From positions 62,001 through 126,000 of the forward strand of contig CALFBH010000010.1 in assembly GCA_937951615.1 (NCBI GenBank): a stretch of DNA of 64,000 nt, given 5' to 3'. The stretch comes from an uncultured Saprospiraceae bacterium. GTDB taxonomy: Bacteria; Bacteroidota; Bacteroidia; Chitinophagales; Saprospiraceae. The translations under genes were made by a program, and so were the position numbers. The notes beneath the pieces are model-generated. The model was not told the DNA's origin. It made no database searches and saw nothing but the letters and a program-made list of their open reading frames with translations. This document shows, piece by piece, positions 53,191 through 63,249 of the stretch (positions are counted from its first letter, which is position 1; each line of letters starts with the position of its first letter).

Positions 53191-56100
53191 TCAATTACAT
53201 TCTTCTATTTCTGCTGAGAAGTCCGCATTGGGTTCTACGCTGAATCCATTGTCCAGCAGGATGATTTGTCCGGCTTTGAAATTGACTGTGCCAGCATTGG
53301 GGACTGTTCCTGTGGAATTGACTTCATCGCTTGCCTGATATAAACCATTGGGAATGGGTTGGTCATTGACACTCATTGTGGCTACCAGGTTTGAAGTCAT
53401 TATTATTGTGTTATAATTCAGTCGGGCAAACCGAATGGAATATTCTGCTCCTGTGTTCTGGTCATTTTTATCATCAAATTCGACCAGCCAGTCGGCCGTT
53501 CCGTCTGTTAGATAATTGCCGGCTACGGGCAAGTTGGCATAATATAAATCTGTGCCGCCGATGCAGGTCGTGAAAGCGGTCAGCGTTTCTGTGTAGCCAA
53601 TCGGATGGCTGAGTTGAATCGCAATTTCGTTTTCACAGGAAGTGCCTTCCAGTCGAAAATAGAGTTCCAGTGAAATATCTGATAAAATGGCATCGGCTGG
53701 TGTTGTCGTATCGCTGAAACTAATGGTCGGGTTATTGGCAAAACCAACACCGTCGATGTAGAAGTCCTGATCCACAATGATAGACAACGAATCAATAGTT
53801 GCTGTTTGCGGGCAGTCGCAATTATTTTGTATTTCAGCAGCCGTATTGCAATCTGTGGCATTGTCGTATATGAGCGATGTGCCGCCTTGATGTAAATAAT
53901 CGCAAACAGGGATAATATTGCAGACTGGCAGGCTTGGATTATTGTATAATTTGAGGTCAGTCATGCCAACATAATTAATGTTCGTCAGTTCGTCGAGGTT
54001 CGTGAGTGCGGGGTTATTTCTTATGGTCATCGGACCATTTATGGTAGCCAGTGTACTTAATGCGTTGAGGTTTGTGAGTACCGTGTTATTTTCAATATTC
54101 AATAATCCGTTATTGGCGACCAGGTTGTCCAGTCCGCTAAAGCTGCTCAAATTACTATTATCCCGTATCAACAATCCTTCGATATAAACCAGCCCTCCCA
54201 AACCAGTTAAATTGGTCAGCATTTCATTATTCCATATCCGAAGGTAGCCGCTGATAAAATTCAGTCCGTCTAGTCCAGTCAGGCTTTGTAGCGAGGCATT
54301 TTCACGAATATTGGTTCTGTATCCAATAGAAGTGAGTGCTTCCAAGCCCGTCAAATCAGATAAATTCTCATTATATTGAATGGCCACTTCGCCTCCAATT
54401 GAACTGATATTGTTCAGTCCATTCAAATTAGTTATTGCATCATTGTCTTCAATACGCATATTGTATGGAACCTCTGTGAGGTTTTCCAATCCGGTGAGGG
54501 CAGATAAATTTTGATTATAACGAATAGCCAGGTTTCCACCAATAGAACTAAGATTACTCAATCCGGTGATAGAACTTAAGCTGTCGCAATCAAAAATATC
54601 CAGGCTTCCCTGAATGGCAGTCAGCTGGCTGAGTCCATCAAGATTTTTGATGTCGGAGCCGCCCGGTACAATGCCGATGAATACATTGCCCGGTACTTCT
54701 GCACAGCCGGGATAGTTTGTGGGGAAGTCGTCTATTTGTTGTTGGGTGCTGAGGGTGATGTTGCCCGTTGGACAGACGACGGGTATTACGCATGCTACCT
54801 GAATTTCTGTGCCGTTATTACAGCCCAGAGCGTTATCATATATACCAACACTTCCATTTCCGTCATCCAGGTAATTACATATACTAAAAGCATTGCAAAT
54901 AGAGAGTTCAGGGTTGCGGGATATATAGATACCATATGTAAGTGTAGTGTGATCTAGATTATTTAGAGCTGTTATATCAGTCAAGGCATCATTAGACTGA
55001 ATTATCAAACTAGCCCCTATCGATGATAGATTTTCCAAACCTGCGAGGCTTACTAAAGAAGCATTTCCTTGAAAATAACTATAAGGATAACTAGGGTATG
55101 GATAGTAATACATTCCAACTTCCACACTCCCATTAACAGTAATCAGGTTATTCAATCCCGTCAAATCTACTAGGGCATCGTTAGCAAAAATTCTTAAATC
55201 TGTTCCAATAGCGGTCAGGCTTTCCAGACCTGTCAGACTTGACAAAGACGAGTTCCCATAAGAATAAGAGCTATAATACCCTCCAATATCCAGTCCTCCA
55301 TTGATGGTAGTCAGGCTGTTTAATCCTGTCAGATTAGTTAGTGCGTCGTTAGCATACAATTTTAAATCTCCTCCGATAAATGCCAGGTTTTCCAGTCCTG
55401 TCAAACTTGACAAAGACGGATTTCCAGAAACATTACTTCCATTATATTTTCCAATAAGAAGACCTCCATTGATGGTAGTCAGGCTATTCAATCCAGCCAG
55501 ATCAATTAGCGCATCATTTCTGTAAATTTCCAAATTTCCTTCAATTGTATTTAGATTCCCTAAGCCCAAAGTTGTCAGGGCAGTATTCCCCTCAATCTCA
55601 ACATCTCCTCCAATAGAGCTTAGATTTGTTATACCTGCTAAATTCGTAAGGCTGGCATTATAACGAACGCTTAGATATTCTCCGATAGTGGTGAGGCTTT
55701 CTAAGTCCGTTAAATCAGTCAAAGCATCATTAACATATATATTCAAATACCCACCGATAGACATTAGATTATTGAGTCCCGTTAAATCAGTCAAAGCATC
55801 ATTATTCTCAAGTTCAAAATTGCCTCCGATAGACGTTAAACTTCCTAAGCCTGTCAAATTTACCAGACTGCCATTAGCCGTAATTTTCAAATCACCTTGA
55901 ATACTATTCAGGTTTCCTAAGCCTGTTAAATTTGTGAGGCTGGCATTAGTCTGCATATAAAAATTTCCCCCTATAGTGGTCAAATTATTTAAACTCGTTA
56001 TCGCAGTCAGGGCACCATTATTCTCAAGTTCAAAATTGCCTCCGATAGAGGATAGATTATCCAGCCCGGCTAGACTTGTCAGGTCATTATTAAACCAACT

Positions 56101-59100
56101 CATTAATTTTCCACCAATAGAGGTTAGATTATTCAGTCCTGTGAAGCTCGTCAAAATATTATTACTTCCAGTCTCTAAATCGCCACCAATAGAGGTTAGA
56201 TTATTCAAGCCTGCAAAACTGGTCAAGACATCATTATCGTCAATTTTTAAATTTCCTCCAATAGATACTATATTTTCTAAACCTGTTAAATCCTCCAGGT
56301 TCGTATTTACTATTTCCAAATTTCCACCAATAGAGCTAATCTCACTAAGCCCACTAACAGACGTAATATCTGTCCCGATGATAACAACTCCCCCAAGTAC
56401 TTCCGTACATCCTGTTGCAGCATTGTTTATTACAAAATCATCAATTTGCTGTTGATTTGTAAAATAGAGATCAATGATAGGACAGGACAGACCACATGTA
56501 TTTTGCACCTCTGTACCTGAATTACACCCAAAATCATTGGAATATATTTGAACAGATGCCCCTGTATTTATGTAATTACAAACACTAGCTACACTACAGG
56601 CAGAAAGGGTCGCATTATTATTAATGGTGAGCGTACCTATCGTCGTATAATCTATATTTTCCAGTCCTGCCAAATCTGTTAGTACATTATTATAACTAAT
56701 TTCCAAATTTCCATTAATGGAAGTCAGATTCGTCAGCTCCAGTAAACCAGTTACTGAACTACCAGCAATCACTAACTCTCCATCAATAGAAGTCAGGTTA
56801 TTTAATCCTGTTAAGTCAGCCAAGGCATTATTCCCGTAAATTCTTAGCCCTCCATCAATAGACGTCAGATTCTCCAGCCCTGTCAAACTGGTCAGGACAA
56901 CATTATTATAGAGCCATAATTTTCCTCCAATAGAAGTTAGGTTCTGTAGTCCTGCTATACTAGTTAAAACATCATGATTCCGAATTTCCAGATCCCCTCC
57001 AATAGAAGTCAGGTTCTGTAGCCCTGCTATACTGGTTAAGGCATTATTATTCCGAATTTTCAGATTCCCTCCAATAGACATCAGGTTTTCTAAGCCTGCT
57101 AAACCAGTTAAGGCTGTGTTCACCTCTGTGGATGTATACCCGCCTATAGTTAAATCATTGCCAATAGAGGTTAAGCTTCCCAAACCCGTTAAACTCATCA
57201 GGTTTTCGTTCCCTCTAATACTTAAACCTCCGCCAATCGTAGTCAGATTATCCAGTCCCGTTAAATCCGTTAATTCAACATCATAAAAATTCACATTTCC
57301 AACAACAGCCGTCAGGCTTTCTAAACCGGTAAGACTGGACAAGTTATTATTGTCACTAATCTCTAAATTTCCGCCAACAGACATCAAACTCTCTAAACTG
57401 GTCACGCTGCCAAGTATATCATTATATTTAATATTCAAAGTTCCACCGACAGATGACAGATTTTCTAAACCGGTAAGACTGGTAAGACCGGGGTTATTAT
57501 TGATATTCAATTCTCCACCAATAGATGTCAGGTTTTCCAAGCCGGAAAAACTATTTAGTGTATTATGATTTATAATAGAAAAATTTCCCTGGATCGTTTC
57601 GAGCTGACTCAATCCGGTTAGGCTGGTAATCTGACTACCATAATAATAATTAATGAGAACTGTACCCGCTATATCCGTACAGTTTGGATAATTCGTAGCA
57701 AATTCATCTATTTGTTGTTGTGTCATAAAAACGGCTCCCAAAAGCGAGCAACCAGAGGTATTGGCACAAACAGAAGATATTTCTGTTGCATTAGTACAAC
57801 CTGGGAAGTTGCCATATATCTGAGCACTTCCACCAGTAGACAGATAGCCACATATACTATTCACATCACAAGTGAAAAGTCTTGGATTATCAGTGATGTG
57901 CAGATCATCAATTTCGGTATAATCCACATTGTCTATACCTTCCAGGCGGGTTAAAAGTAGATTTTCTTTAATCCGAAAATCCCTTCCTACGAAAGTAAGG
58001 TTGGCTAAACCTTCCAAATCCAATAAGTTCCCGTTTTCAACAATTAGAAAATCAAAAGCACAACTGCTTAGTCCACTTAGTCCATCCAAGTCTGTTAATG
58101 CACCATTAGAAATAATTTTCAAATGAAAACCAACAGAGGTCAGATTTTCCAAGCCGGACAAACTGGTCAGGGCATTATTGTCTCTTATATCTACTGTTCC
58201 TGTAACACTGGTGATTCCACTTAGTCCGTTCAAATCTGTGATGGAAGTTCCTATAATAGTAAGGTCACCATCTATTTCCGTACAACTTGGAAAGTTGATG
58301 GCAAAATCGTCTACTTCAGCCTGCGTGCTAAATGTGATGAAACCATTGGGGCAATACAGTGATGATCCACAGGAAGCCGTAATTTCGGTAGCATTATTAC
58401 AACCTGTAGCATTATCGTAGATATCAGTAATACCACTATTTCCCAGATAATTACAAACTTCCCAGATGTTACATTCTGTAAGGGCGGCATTATTGTATAT
58501 TTTCAGTTCTGTAATAGAACTCATATTGCCCAATCCGTCCAAGCTTGTTAAAGCGTCATTATTATCAATTTCAACGTAAGTAGTTATAAATTCGAGGTTA
58601 CTGAAACTTGTTAAGTTTGATAAATTATTATTATTTTCAATAATTAAAGTGCCAATCGTGGTCAGATTTTCCAGTCCTTCAAGGTCGCTAAGATTTGTTT
58701 CACTAATGCTTAGATTCCCTTCAATGGAAACAATCTGACTCAAGCCGCTAAGATTGATTATGGGGTCAGTACCATTATCTTGTATGATGATATTTCCTTC
58801 GATAAATTTGCATATCGGATAATTCAAACCGAAACTATCTATTTCCTGCTGTGTGCTGAGGATAATTCCATTCGGTAGGCAGGTTTGTACAGCCATACAA
58901 CCACTACTCTCTATTACTTCGGTGTTGCTGTTGCACCCCGCACTGTTGCCTTCTATAATATTGCTTCCACCATTTGCCAAATGGAGACATAAACTTTCAA
59001 CCTCACAATTAGAAAGGTTGTTATTATAAGATACATAGAACGCTTGTATTCCATCGCTGATGTTATCTAATCCTTCGAGGCTTGGTAAGGTGTTGTTACT

Positions 59101-59709
59101 TCTTACCCAGATGGGGCCATCTACTGTAGTGACACCTGATAAGCCGACAAGATTTGTCAGCGTATAATTAGATCTAATATCCAAAGATCCGCCAATAGAG
59201 CTTAGATTAGCCAAACCATTAAGGTTTGTTAGCGCATTATTATTGGCAAGTAATAAATATCCACCAGTAGAGCTTAGACTCTCTAAACCCTCAAGACTTG
59301 TCAGAGTAATATTATTGTAAATATATAATTCTCCACCAATAGATATCAGGTTTTCTAAGCCTGTGCAATTGGTCAAACTATTGTTATTGCTCATCGAAAA
59401 ACCTCCACCAATAGATGTTAGATTTTCCAAGCCTGTGCAATTAGTCAAACTATAATTATATCCAATCCTAAATTTTCCTCCAATAGTTGTAATTTGGTTA
59501 AGTCCGCCCAGAGACGTAATACTATTAGAATATCCTTGAATAATAACATCTCCAAGTATCTCCGTACAGCCCGGATAATTCGCAGCAAAATCATCAATTT
59601 GCTGCTGAGTGGTAAGGGTAATGCCGCCTGATAGACAAGTCTGTGCCGACAAACCAGTACAACTAAAAATAAAGGTGAGTATAATTAGGTAAAATCGTTT
59701 CATGCTCAT
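53191..59709 (-). CDS. Giant secreted leucine-rich-repeat surface protein
   Basis: This is a 2172-residue protein with a signal peptide (MKRFYLIILTFIFSCTGLSA from the second Met, 59703). It contains about six modules. Each starts with a Cys-containing leader (ITLTTQQQIDDFAANYPGC-like) and carries several 22-24-residue leucine-rich repeats of the LTSIGGxLEIxNNxALTSLTGLENL type. Each is closed by a Cys-rich cap (CNxxSICNYL, then YDNxxGCNxxTEIQ). After about residue 2000 come a P-domain-like beta region and a terminal module (VNFKAGQIILLDNGFS) ending EIEECN. It shares architecture and C-terminus with the 49672 gene, so one arose from the other. The repeat unit is strongly conserved in DNA. Likely adhesin or protein-protein contact surface. 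Confidence 0.9.
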   Translation of the reverse strand: MSMKRFYLIILTFIFSCTGLSAQTCLSGGITLTTQQQIDDFAANYPGCTEILGDVIIQGYSNSITSLGGLNQITTIGGKFRIGYNYSLTNCTGLENLTSIGGGFSMSNNNSLTNCTGLENLISIGGELYIYNNITLTSLEGLESLSSTGGYLLLANNNALTNLNGLANLSSIGGSLDIRSNYTLTNLVGLSGVTTVDGPIWVRSNNTLPSLEGLDNISDGIQAFYVSYNNNLSNCEVESLCLHLANGGSNIIEGNSAGCNSNTEVIESSGCMAVQTCLPNGIILSTQQEIDSFGLNYPICKFIEGNIIIQDNGTDPIINLSGLSQIVSIEGNLSISETNLSDLEGLENLTTIGTLIIENNNNLSNLTSFSNLEFITTYVEIDNNDALTSLDGLGNMSSITELKIYNNAALTECNIWEVCNYLGNSGITDIYDNATGCNNATEITASCGSSLYCPNGFITFSTQAEVDDFAINFPSCTEIDGDLTIIGTSITDLNGLSGITSVTGTVDIRDNNALTSLSGLENLTSVGFHLKIISNGALTDLDGLSGLSSCAFDFLIVENGNLLDLEGLANLTFVGRDFRIKENLLLTRLEGIDNVDYTEIDDLHITDNPRLFTCDVNSICGYLSTGGSAQIYGNFPGCTNATEISSVCANTSGCSLLGAVFMTQQQIDEFATNYPNCTDIAGTVLINYYYGSQITSLTGLSQLETIQGNFSIINHNTLNSFSGLENLTSIGGELNINNNPGLTSLTGLENLSSVGGTLNIKYNDILGSVTSLESLMSVGGNLEISDNNNLSSLTGLESLTAVVGNVNFYDVELTDLTGLDNLTTIGGGLSIRGNENLMSLTGLGSLTSIGNDLTIGGYTSTEVNTALTGLAGLENLMSIGGNLKIRNNNALTSIAGLQNLTSIGGDLEIRNHDVLTSIAGLQNLTSIGGKLWLYNNVVLTSLTGLENLTSIDGGLRIYGNNALADLTGLNNLTSIDGELVIAGSSVTGLLELTNLTSINGNLEISYNNVLTDLAGLENIDYTTIGTLTINNNATLSACSVASVCNYINTGASVQIYSNDFGCNSGTEVQNTCGLSCPIIDLYFTNQQQIDDFVINNAATGCTEVLGGVVIIGTDITSVSGLSEISSIGGNLEIVNTNLEDLTGLENIVSIGGNLKIDDNDVLTSFAGLNNLTSIGGDLETGSNNILTSFTGLNNLTSIGGKLMSWFNNDLTSLAGLDNLSSIGGNFELENNGALTAITSLNNLTTIGGNFYMQTNASLTNLTGLGNLNSIQGDLKITANGSLVNLTGLGSLTSIGGNFELENNDALTDLTGLNNLMSIGGYLNIYVNDALTDLTDLESLTTIGEYLSVRYNASLTNLAGITNLSSIGGDVEIEGNTALTTLGLGNLNTIEGNLEIYRNDALIDLAGLNSLTTINGGLLIGKYNGSNVSGNPSLSSLTGLENLAFIGGDLKLYANDALTNLTGLNSLTTINGGLDIGGYYSSYSYGNSSLSSLTGLESLTAIGTDLRIFANDALVDLTGLNNLITVNGSVEVGMYYYPYPSYPYSYFQGNASLVSLAGLENLSSIGASLIIQSNDALTDITALNNLDHTTLTYGIYISRNPELSICNAFSICNYLDDGNGSVGIYDNALGCNNGTEIQVACVIPVVCPTGNITLSTQQQIDDFPTNYPGCAEVPGNVFIGIVPGGSDIKNLDGLSQLTAIQGSLDIFDCDSLSSITGLSNLSSIGGNLAIRYNQNLSALTGLENLTEVPYNMRIEDNDAITNLNGLNNISSIGGEVAIQYNENLSDLTGLEALTSIGYRTNIRENASLQSLTGLDGLNFISGYLRIWNNEMLTNLTGLGGLVYIEGLLIRDNSNLSSFSGLDNLVANNGLLNIENNTVLTNLNALSTLATINGPMTIRNNPALTNLDELTNINYVGMTDLKLYNNPSLPVCNIIPVCDYLHQGGTSLIYDNATDCNTAAEIQNNCDCPQTATIDSLSIIVDQDFYIDGVGFANNPTISFSDTTTPADAILSDISLELYFRLEGTSCENEIAIQLSHPIGYTETLTAFTTCIGGTDLYYANLPVAGNYLTDGTADWLVEFDDKNDQNTGAEYSIRFARLNYNTIIMTSNLVATMSVNDQPIPNGLYQASDEVNSTGTVPNAGTVNFKAGQIILLDNGFSVEPNADFSAEIEECN

Positions 59710-59879
59710 ATACTTTTGTGATTAGAAATATCTTTTCACAAATGTAAATGGTAATGCCCAATTATTTTTTCACCTATTTCAACTTAAATACAATCAATTA
59801 ATAAAAAAAATAGTTTAAAATCAACTATTAAACAATGTTTTAAAATAAAAATTCTATTAAAATAGTTTATGCAACAAAA

Positions 59880-59915
59880 AAGCCCAAATCCACCACAACT
59901 GGCGAATTTGGACTT
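59880..59915 (-). terminator. Terminator of the papain-like protease gene
   Basis: On the minus strand AAGTCCAAATTCGCCA pairs with TGGTGGATTTGGGCTT (several wobble pairs), followed by TTTTTTG. It is the third related terminator. The rest of the 319-bp gap (59710-60028) is AT-rich promoter DNA with TTTGGAATTT repeats and no gene. Confidence 0.7.
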
Positions 59916-60028
59916 CAATAAAATAATAATTTGGGATCTGGATGCTTACCCTCGCCTCTTATCCTGGAGGATACCCTTCCCGCATGTTAAGTTTGGAATT
60001 TGGGATTTGCCTTTTGGAATTTTTCTGC

Positions 60029-61651
60029 TTACTGTTTATCAATTTCAATAACCGCAGCCACAATATTTTTATTAGACGAACTGGCTTCAAAAATCACTGC
60101 CCCTTGTTGTGCTTGGAAATTTACATTATCCACCAACTGTGGACCAGCAGCACGAGCTACTTTTTCTGCATAAGTATTGCCCGCTGCTCTGTTGATTTGC
60201 TCATTCATCGCTTTGTAGTTGATGGGCTTTTTAGTCACCATTACTGCGATATAATCTCTGTTACCGATATTGTCTGCTACTAAGTTATAATCACGAGGGA
60301 ATACCCGTGTTCCCTTGATACCGCAATAAGGCGAGTGCTTGGGCGTGTAAGGAAACAAGACATAACTAGAACCATCAGTTTCCTGACCAAAAATATAAAT
60401 GTAAGACTCTACAGTATTCCCGATCTCTACTTTGAATTTGTCGCCTTTACGAATCGGGCGGGTTGTGCCAAAGACATTATTGCCCCGACGTGCGAGGTTC
60501 ACATTTTGTCCAGTTGCCTGATTGACCAGTCCAAAGCCTGCTGCGAATCTGCCTGCATTTTTCTTGTCTTCTTCAGCATTACCCATCGGGTATAAACCAT
60601 AAGCCTCTTTATTGAAAAACTCAAAGTCCTTATAACGTACCCAGCCGATACCGTTTTGCCCCCATTCAGGTCCCCAACTGTTCATGATCTGGAAAGCACC
60701 GCCGCCTTTATAATCATCGTAGCCAATCACACACATCGCATGACCACCAAAGCCACGCATATTATAATCGCTTTGAGTTGGCTTCCAAATCTCTGCTCCT
60801 TTCATCCGCTCCATGAATGTACCACCAACCTGCATACCAATCACTACTGGCGCACCAGCAGCAAGGTGTTGTTTGACTGCCAGCATATCCGTTTTGTATT
60901 TGTCGTGATCCATACTCAGGCGATTATGTCCTTTGATGGTATATTTTGAACCTTCCTTTACATGATCGCGACTCGGTGCATTGGTACAAGTCCGTTCATC
61001 ATAAGGAAAATACTCTTCTGGCAAACCTCCAGTTGTGGTCAGCTTTTTCATGGCTTCGTGGATATAAGTTCCCTGACAGCCGCGCAATGCGATTTGATTA
61101 TACAAATAAGATGGGCTGAATTTTATCTGATCGGGATCTATTCCTGTAGCCTGTGCATATTGGATGGTTTGTGCGGCATAGGCACTCGACCAGCCCACAC
61201 AAGAACCTTGTCTTCCCTGATTGCCCCGACTTGGTGCATATTTTAATAAAGAAACAGATTCGGGCATAGGGTTTTTGACATTATCTGCCAAGGCTGCATA
61301 GACTTCTGCTTTGTCATAGACTTTTTCGTCCAGCATACCGCCCATACTAAATGGCGATACGATGTTTCCGCCTCCGCCATCATCAATGACTGTGTTTCCA
61401 CCATCATTGAAACCGCCTCCGCCTCCGCCGAGGTTCAACATTCCACTCATATAAAGGAGTCCGCCTATCACGAGGACACCCATTAAAAGTTTCGGCTTTC
61501 TAACTAAAGCCATTAAAATCATCGGTAAAAAGGAAGCTAATCCTCCGCCGCCTCCGCCAGTATTTCGCGGACGGCGTGGGTCACGTGGTGGGTTATTGTC
61601 ATTTTGATTCTGATCCCGATACCTGGGATCTTCTTCCATCCTAATGGGCAT
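60029..61651 (-). CDS. Membrane-anchored C1 (papain-like) cysteine protease with DUF4384 domain
   Basis: This is a 540-residue protein. The first 55 residues are polar and Gly-rich, with no signal peptide. A transmembrane helix lies at about 54-73 (PKLLMGVLVIGGLLYMSGML), followed by another Gly-rich linker. The papain-like domain spans about 120-360: nucleophile Cys in GRQGSCVGWSSAYAAQT, His in GFGGHAMCVIGYDDY and Asn in QIMNSWGPEWGQNGIGW. A DUF4384-like beta domain follows (about 380-500). The protease should face the periplasm with the short N-terminus in the cytoplasm. Substrates unknown. The 3' terminator is at 59880. Confidence 0.88.
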   Translation of the reverse strand: MPIRMEEDPRYRDQNQNDNNPPRDPRRPRNTGGGGGGLASFLPMILMALVRKPKLLMGVLVIGGLLYMSGMLNLGGGGGGFNDGGNTVIDDGGGGNIVSPFSMGGMLDEKVYDKAEVYAALADNVKNPMPESVSLLKYAPSRGNQGRQGSCVGWSSAYAAQTIQYAQATGIDPDQIKFSPSYLYNQIALRGCQGTYIHEAMKKLTTTGGLPEEYFPYDERTCTNAPSRDHVKEGSKYTIKGHNRLSMDHDKYKTDMLAVKQHLAAGAPVVIGMQVGGTFMERMKGAEIWKPTQSDYNMRGFGGHAMCVIGYDDYKGGGAFQIMNSWGPEWGQNGIGWVRYKDFEFFNKEAYGLYPMGNAEEDKKNAGRFAAGFGLVNQATGQNVNLARRGNNVFGTTRPIRKGDKFKVEIGNTVESYIYIFGQETDGSSYVLFPYTPKHSPYCGIKGTRVFPRDYNLVADNIGNRDYIAVMVTKKPINYKAMNEQINRAAGNTYAEKVARAAGPQLVDNVNFQAQQGAVIFEASSSNKNIVAAVIEIDKQ

Positions 61652-61680
61652 ATCTTATTTTTTAATTGTGTGAAATTTGG

Positions 61681-61731
61681 TTGATTGTATGATTGAATTG
61701 ATTGTGTGATTGAATTGATTGTGTGATTGAA
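61681..61731. repeat. Three tandem copies of a 17-bp unit
   Basis: The unit TTGATTGTRTGATTGAA occurs at 61681, 61698 and 61715 with one base difference. It is followed by other AATCAACTTAAT-type simple sequence up to 61815, upstream of the papain-like protease gene and beyond the alanine dehydrogenase stop. Confidence 0.9.
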
Positions 61732-61734
61732 TGT

Positions 61735-61751
61735 ATTTTGTGAAGCAAAAT
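61735..61751. repeat. Variant ATTTTG-hairpin, copy 4 of the family
   Basis: The sequence ATTTTGTGAAGCAAAAT is the reverse complement of the copy-1 hairpin with one base change, so the stem is imperfect. It lies in the same kind of intergenic position. Confidence 0.45.
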
Positions 61752-61886
61752 AATTACTACTTAATAACTTAATACACTTAATAACTCAATCAACTTAAAT
61801 ACACTCAATTACCCAATCATCTCCTAACTGTATGACGAAATATATACACTCTGTTACTTATTTCAAAGGATTAAATTTAAAATCAT

Positions 61887-63104
61887 TTACAAACGAGAAG
61901 TCAGCAATAAATCAATATTGGTGGATTTCATTTGAAACCGTTCACCAAGATGTTGATTGGTTAGTGTTCCTTTATAAATGTAAACGCCATGCCTCAAGCC
62001 TGTACGCTGGTCGAACAAACCTGCTATTCCACCTGTATGCTCTGCTTTCAGCAAAATGGGTGTGACGATATTGCTAATGGCAGAAGAAGCCGTTCGGGCC
62101 ACCTTTGAGGCAATATTGGGTACACAATAATGAATCACATCATAATTGATAAAAGTCGGCTTATCGTGGCTGGTCACGCGGGAAGTTGCAAAGCAGCCGC
62201 CCTGATCTATACTAATATCTATGATAACAGAGCGACGGCGCATCTTCGAGACCATATCTTCACTGACAACACAGGGCGCACGTCCTGTTTCGGAGTGGAT
62301 TGCCCCAATGGCTACATGTGCTCTAATCAGTTCTTCCTCTAAGTGAATGGGGTTGAGTACTGAAGTGTGCAGTCGCTGCCCAATATTCGCCTGAAGGCGC
62401 ATTAGTTTATAAATATTATTATCAAAAATGCGGACTTCTGCTCCTAGTCCTAGCGCAGTTCGGGTGGCATATTCGCCCACTACGCCAGCACCAAGAATCA
62501 CGACCCGTGCAGGTGGTACACCTGAAATTCCGCCTAGCAAAACGCCGCGTCCTCCTTTGGCATTGGTCAACAATTCAGCAGCCGTCAGCATGGCAGTTGT
62601 CCCTGCAATTTCGCTTAAGGCCCGTACAAATGGATAACTTCCTTTTGCATCCTGAATATATTCCATCGCTAAAGCAATCACTCTTTTCTGCCGCAGTTTC
62701 TCTATGTATTTGCCTTCGATAGTCGGCAAGTGAATAGGTGAGATGATGATTTGGTCAGGCTGCATCAATTCAATTTCCTCCATGGTAGGCGGAGCAACTT
62801 TAATGATGATATGCGACTTGAATACCTGTTCTTTGCTATAGCCAATATCGGCTCCAGCCTCTGAGTATTCGTGATCGGTGTAGCCGGATTTTTCGCCCGC
62901 CTGTGTTTCGATAACTACTCGATGTCCCTGCCCACATAACATAGACACGGAGGCAGGCTTCAGCGCAACACGGTTTTCCTGAAAAGAAGCTTCTTTAGGA
63001 ATACCAATAAATAGTTTTTGAGACCTTTGCTGTACGGCAAGCATCTCTGGTTGTGTGCTGTATTGCACTTCAATATCCGAAAATGGAGTCTTCCTTTGGC
63101 TCAT
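61887..63104 (-). CDS. ald: Alanine dehydrogenase
   Basis: This 405-residue enzyme interconverts alanine and pyruvate with NAD. Signatures are intact: GIPKEASFQENRVALKP, GHRVVIETQAGEKSGYTD, VVILGAGVVGEYATRTALG for the NAD-binding fold, and IDISIDQGGC. It is about 30 residues longer than most family members because of an N-terminal extension before GIPKE. Transhydrogenase alpha-like function is possible, but the catalytic motifs suit Ald. It is divergent from the rluA-like gene with a 145-bp gap. Confidence 0.93.
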   Translation of the reverse strand: MSQRKTPFSDIEVQYSTQPEMLAVQQRSQKLFIGIPKEASFQENRVALKPASVSMLCGQGHRVVIETQAGEKSGYTDHEYSEAGADIGYSKEQVFKSHIIIKVAPPTMEEIELMQPDQIIISPIHLPTIEGKYIEKLRQKRVIALAMEYIQDAKGSYPFVRALSEIAGTTAMLTAAELLTNAKGGRGVLLGGISGVPPARVVILGAGVVGEYATRTALGLGAEVRIFDNNIYKLMRLQANIGQRLHTSVLNPIHLEEELIRAHVAIGAIHSETGRAPCVVSEDMVSKMRRRSVIIDISIDQGGCFATSRVTSHDKPTFINYDVIHYCVPNIASKVARTASSAISNIVTPILLKAEHTGGIAGLFDQRTGLRHGVYIYKGTLTNQHLGERFQMKSTNIDLLLTSRL

Positions 63105-63165
63105 GAATTTTTTTTTCTTTATCGAAATGTTTTTTCACGTATAAAGATACAACTTTTATTTTAGG

Positions 63166-63173
63166 TATCTTCG
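63166..63173 (+). promoter_or_regulatory. Promoter -7 box TATCTTCG
   Basis: One mismatch from TAnnTTTG, lying 77 nt before the ATG of the pseudouridine synthase gene, with a T-rich stretch upstream. Confidence 0.45.
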
Positions 63174-63249
63174 CGTCTGGCTAAGATAGAGTTCATGAAC
63201 TCTATCAACTTAGCTAGCTGAATAACTCAATCAACTTAGTATAATCAGA

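Noticed and set aside
53880..59560. CRISPR-like array suspected from regularly spaced repeats
   Set aside because: The repeats are coding (22-24-residue LRR units in one frame), spacing and sequence vary, and no cas gene is present.
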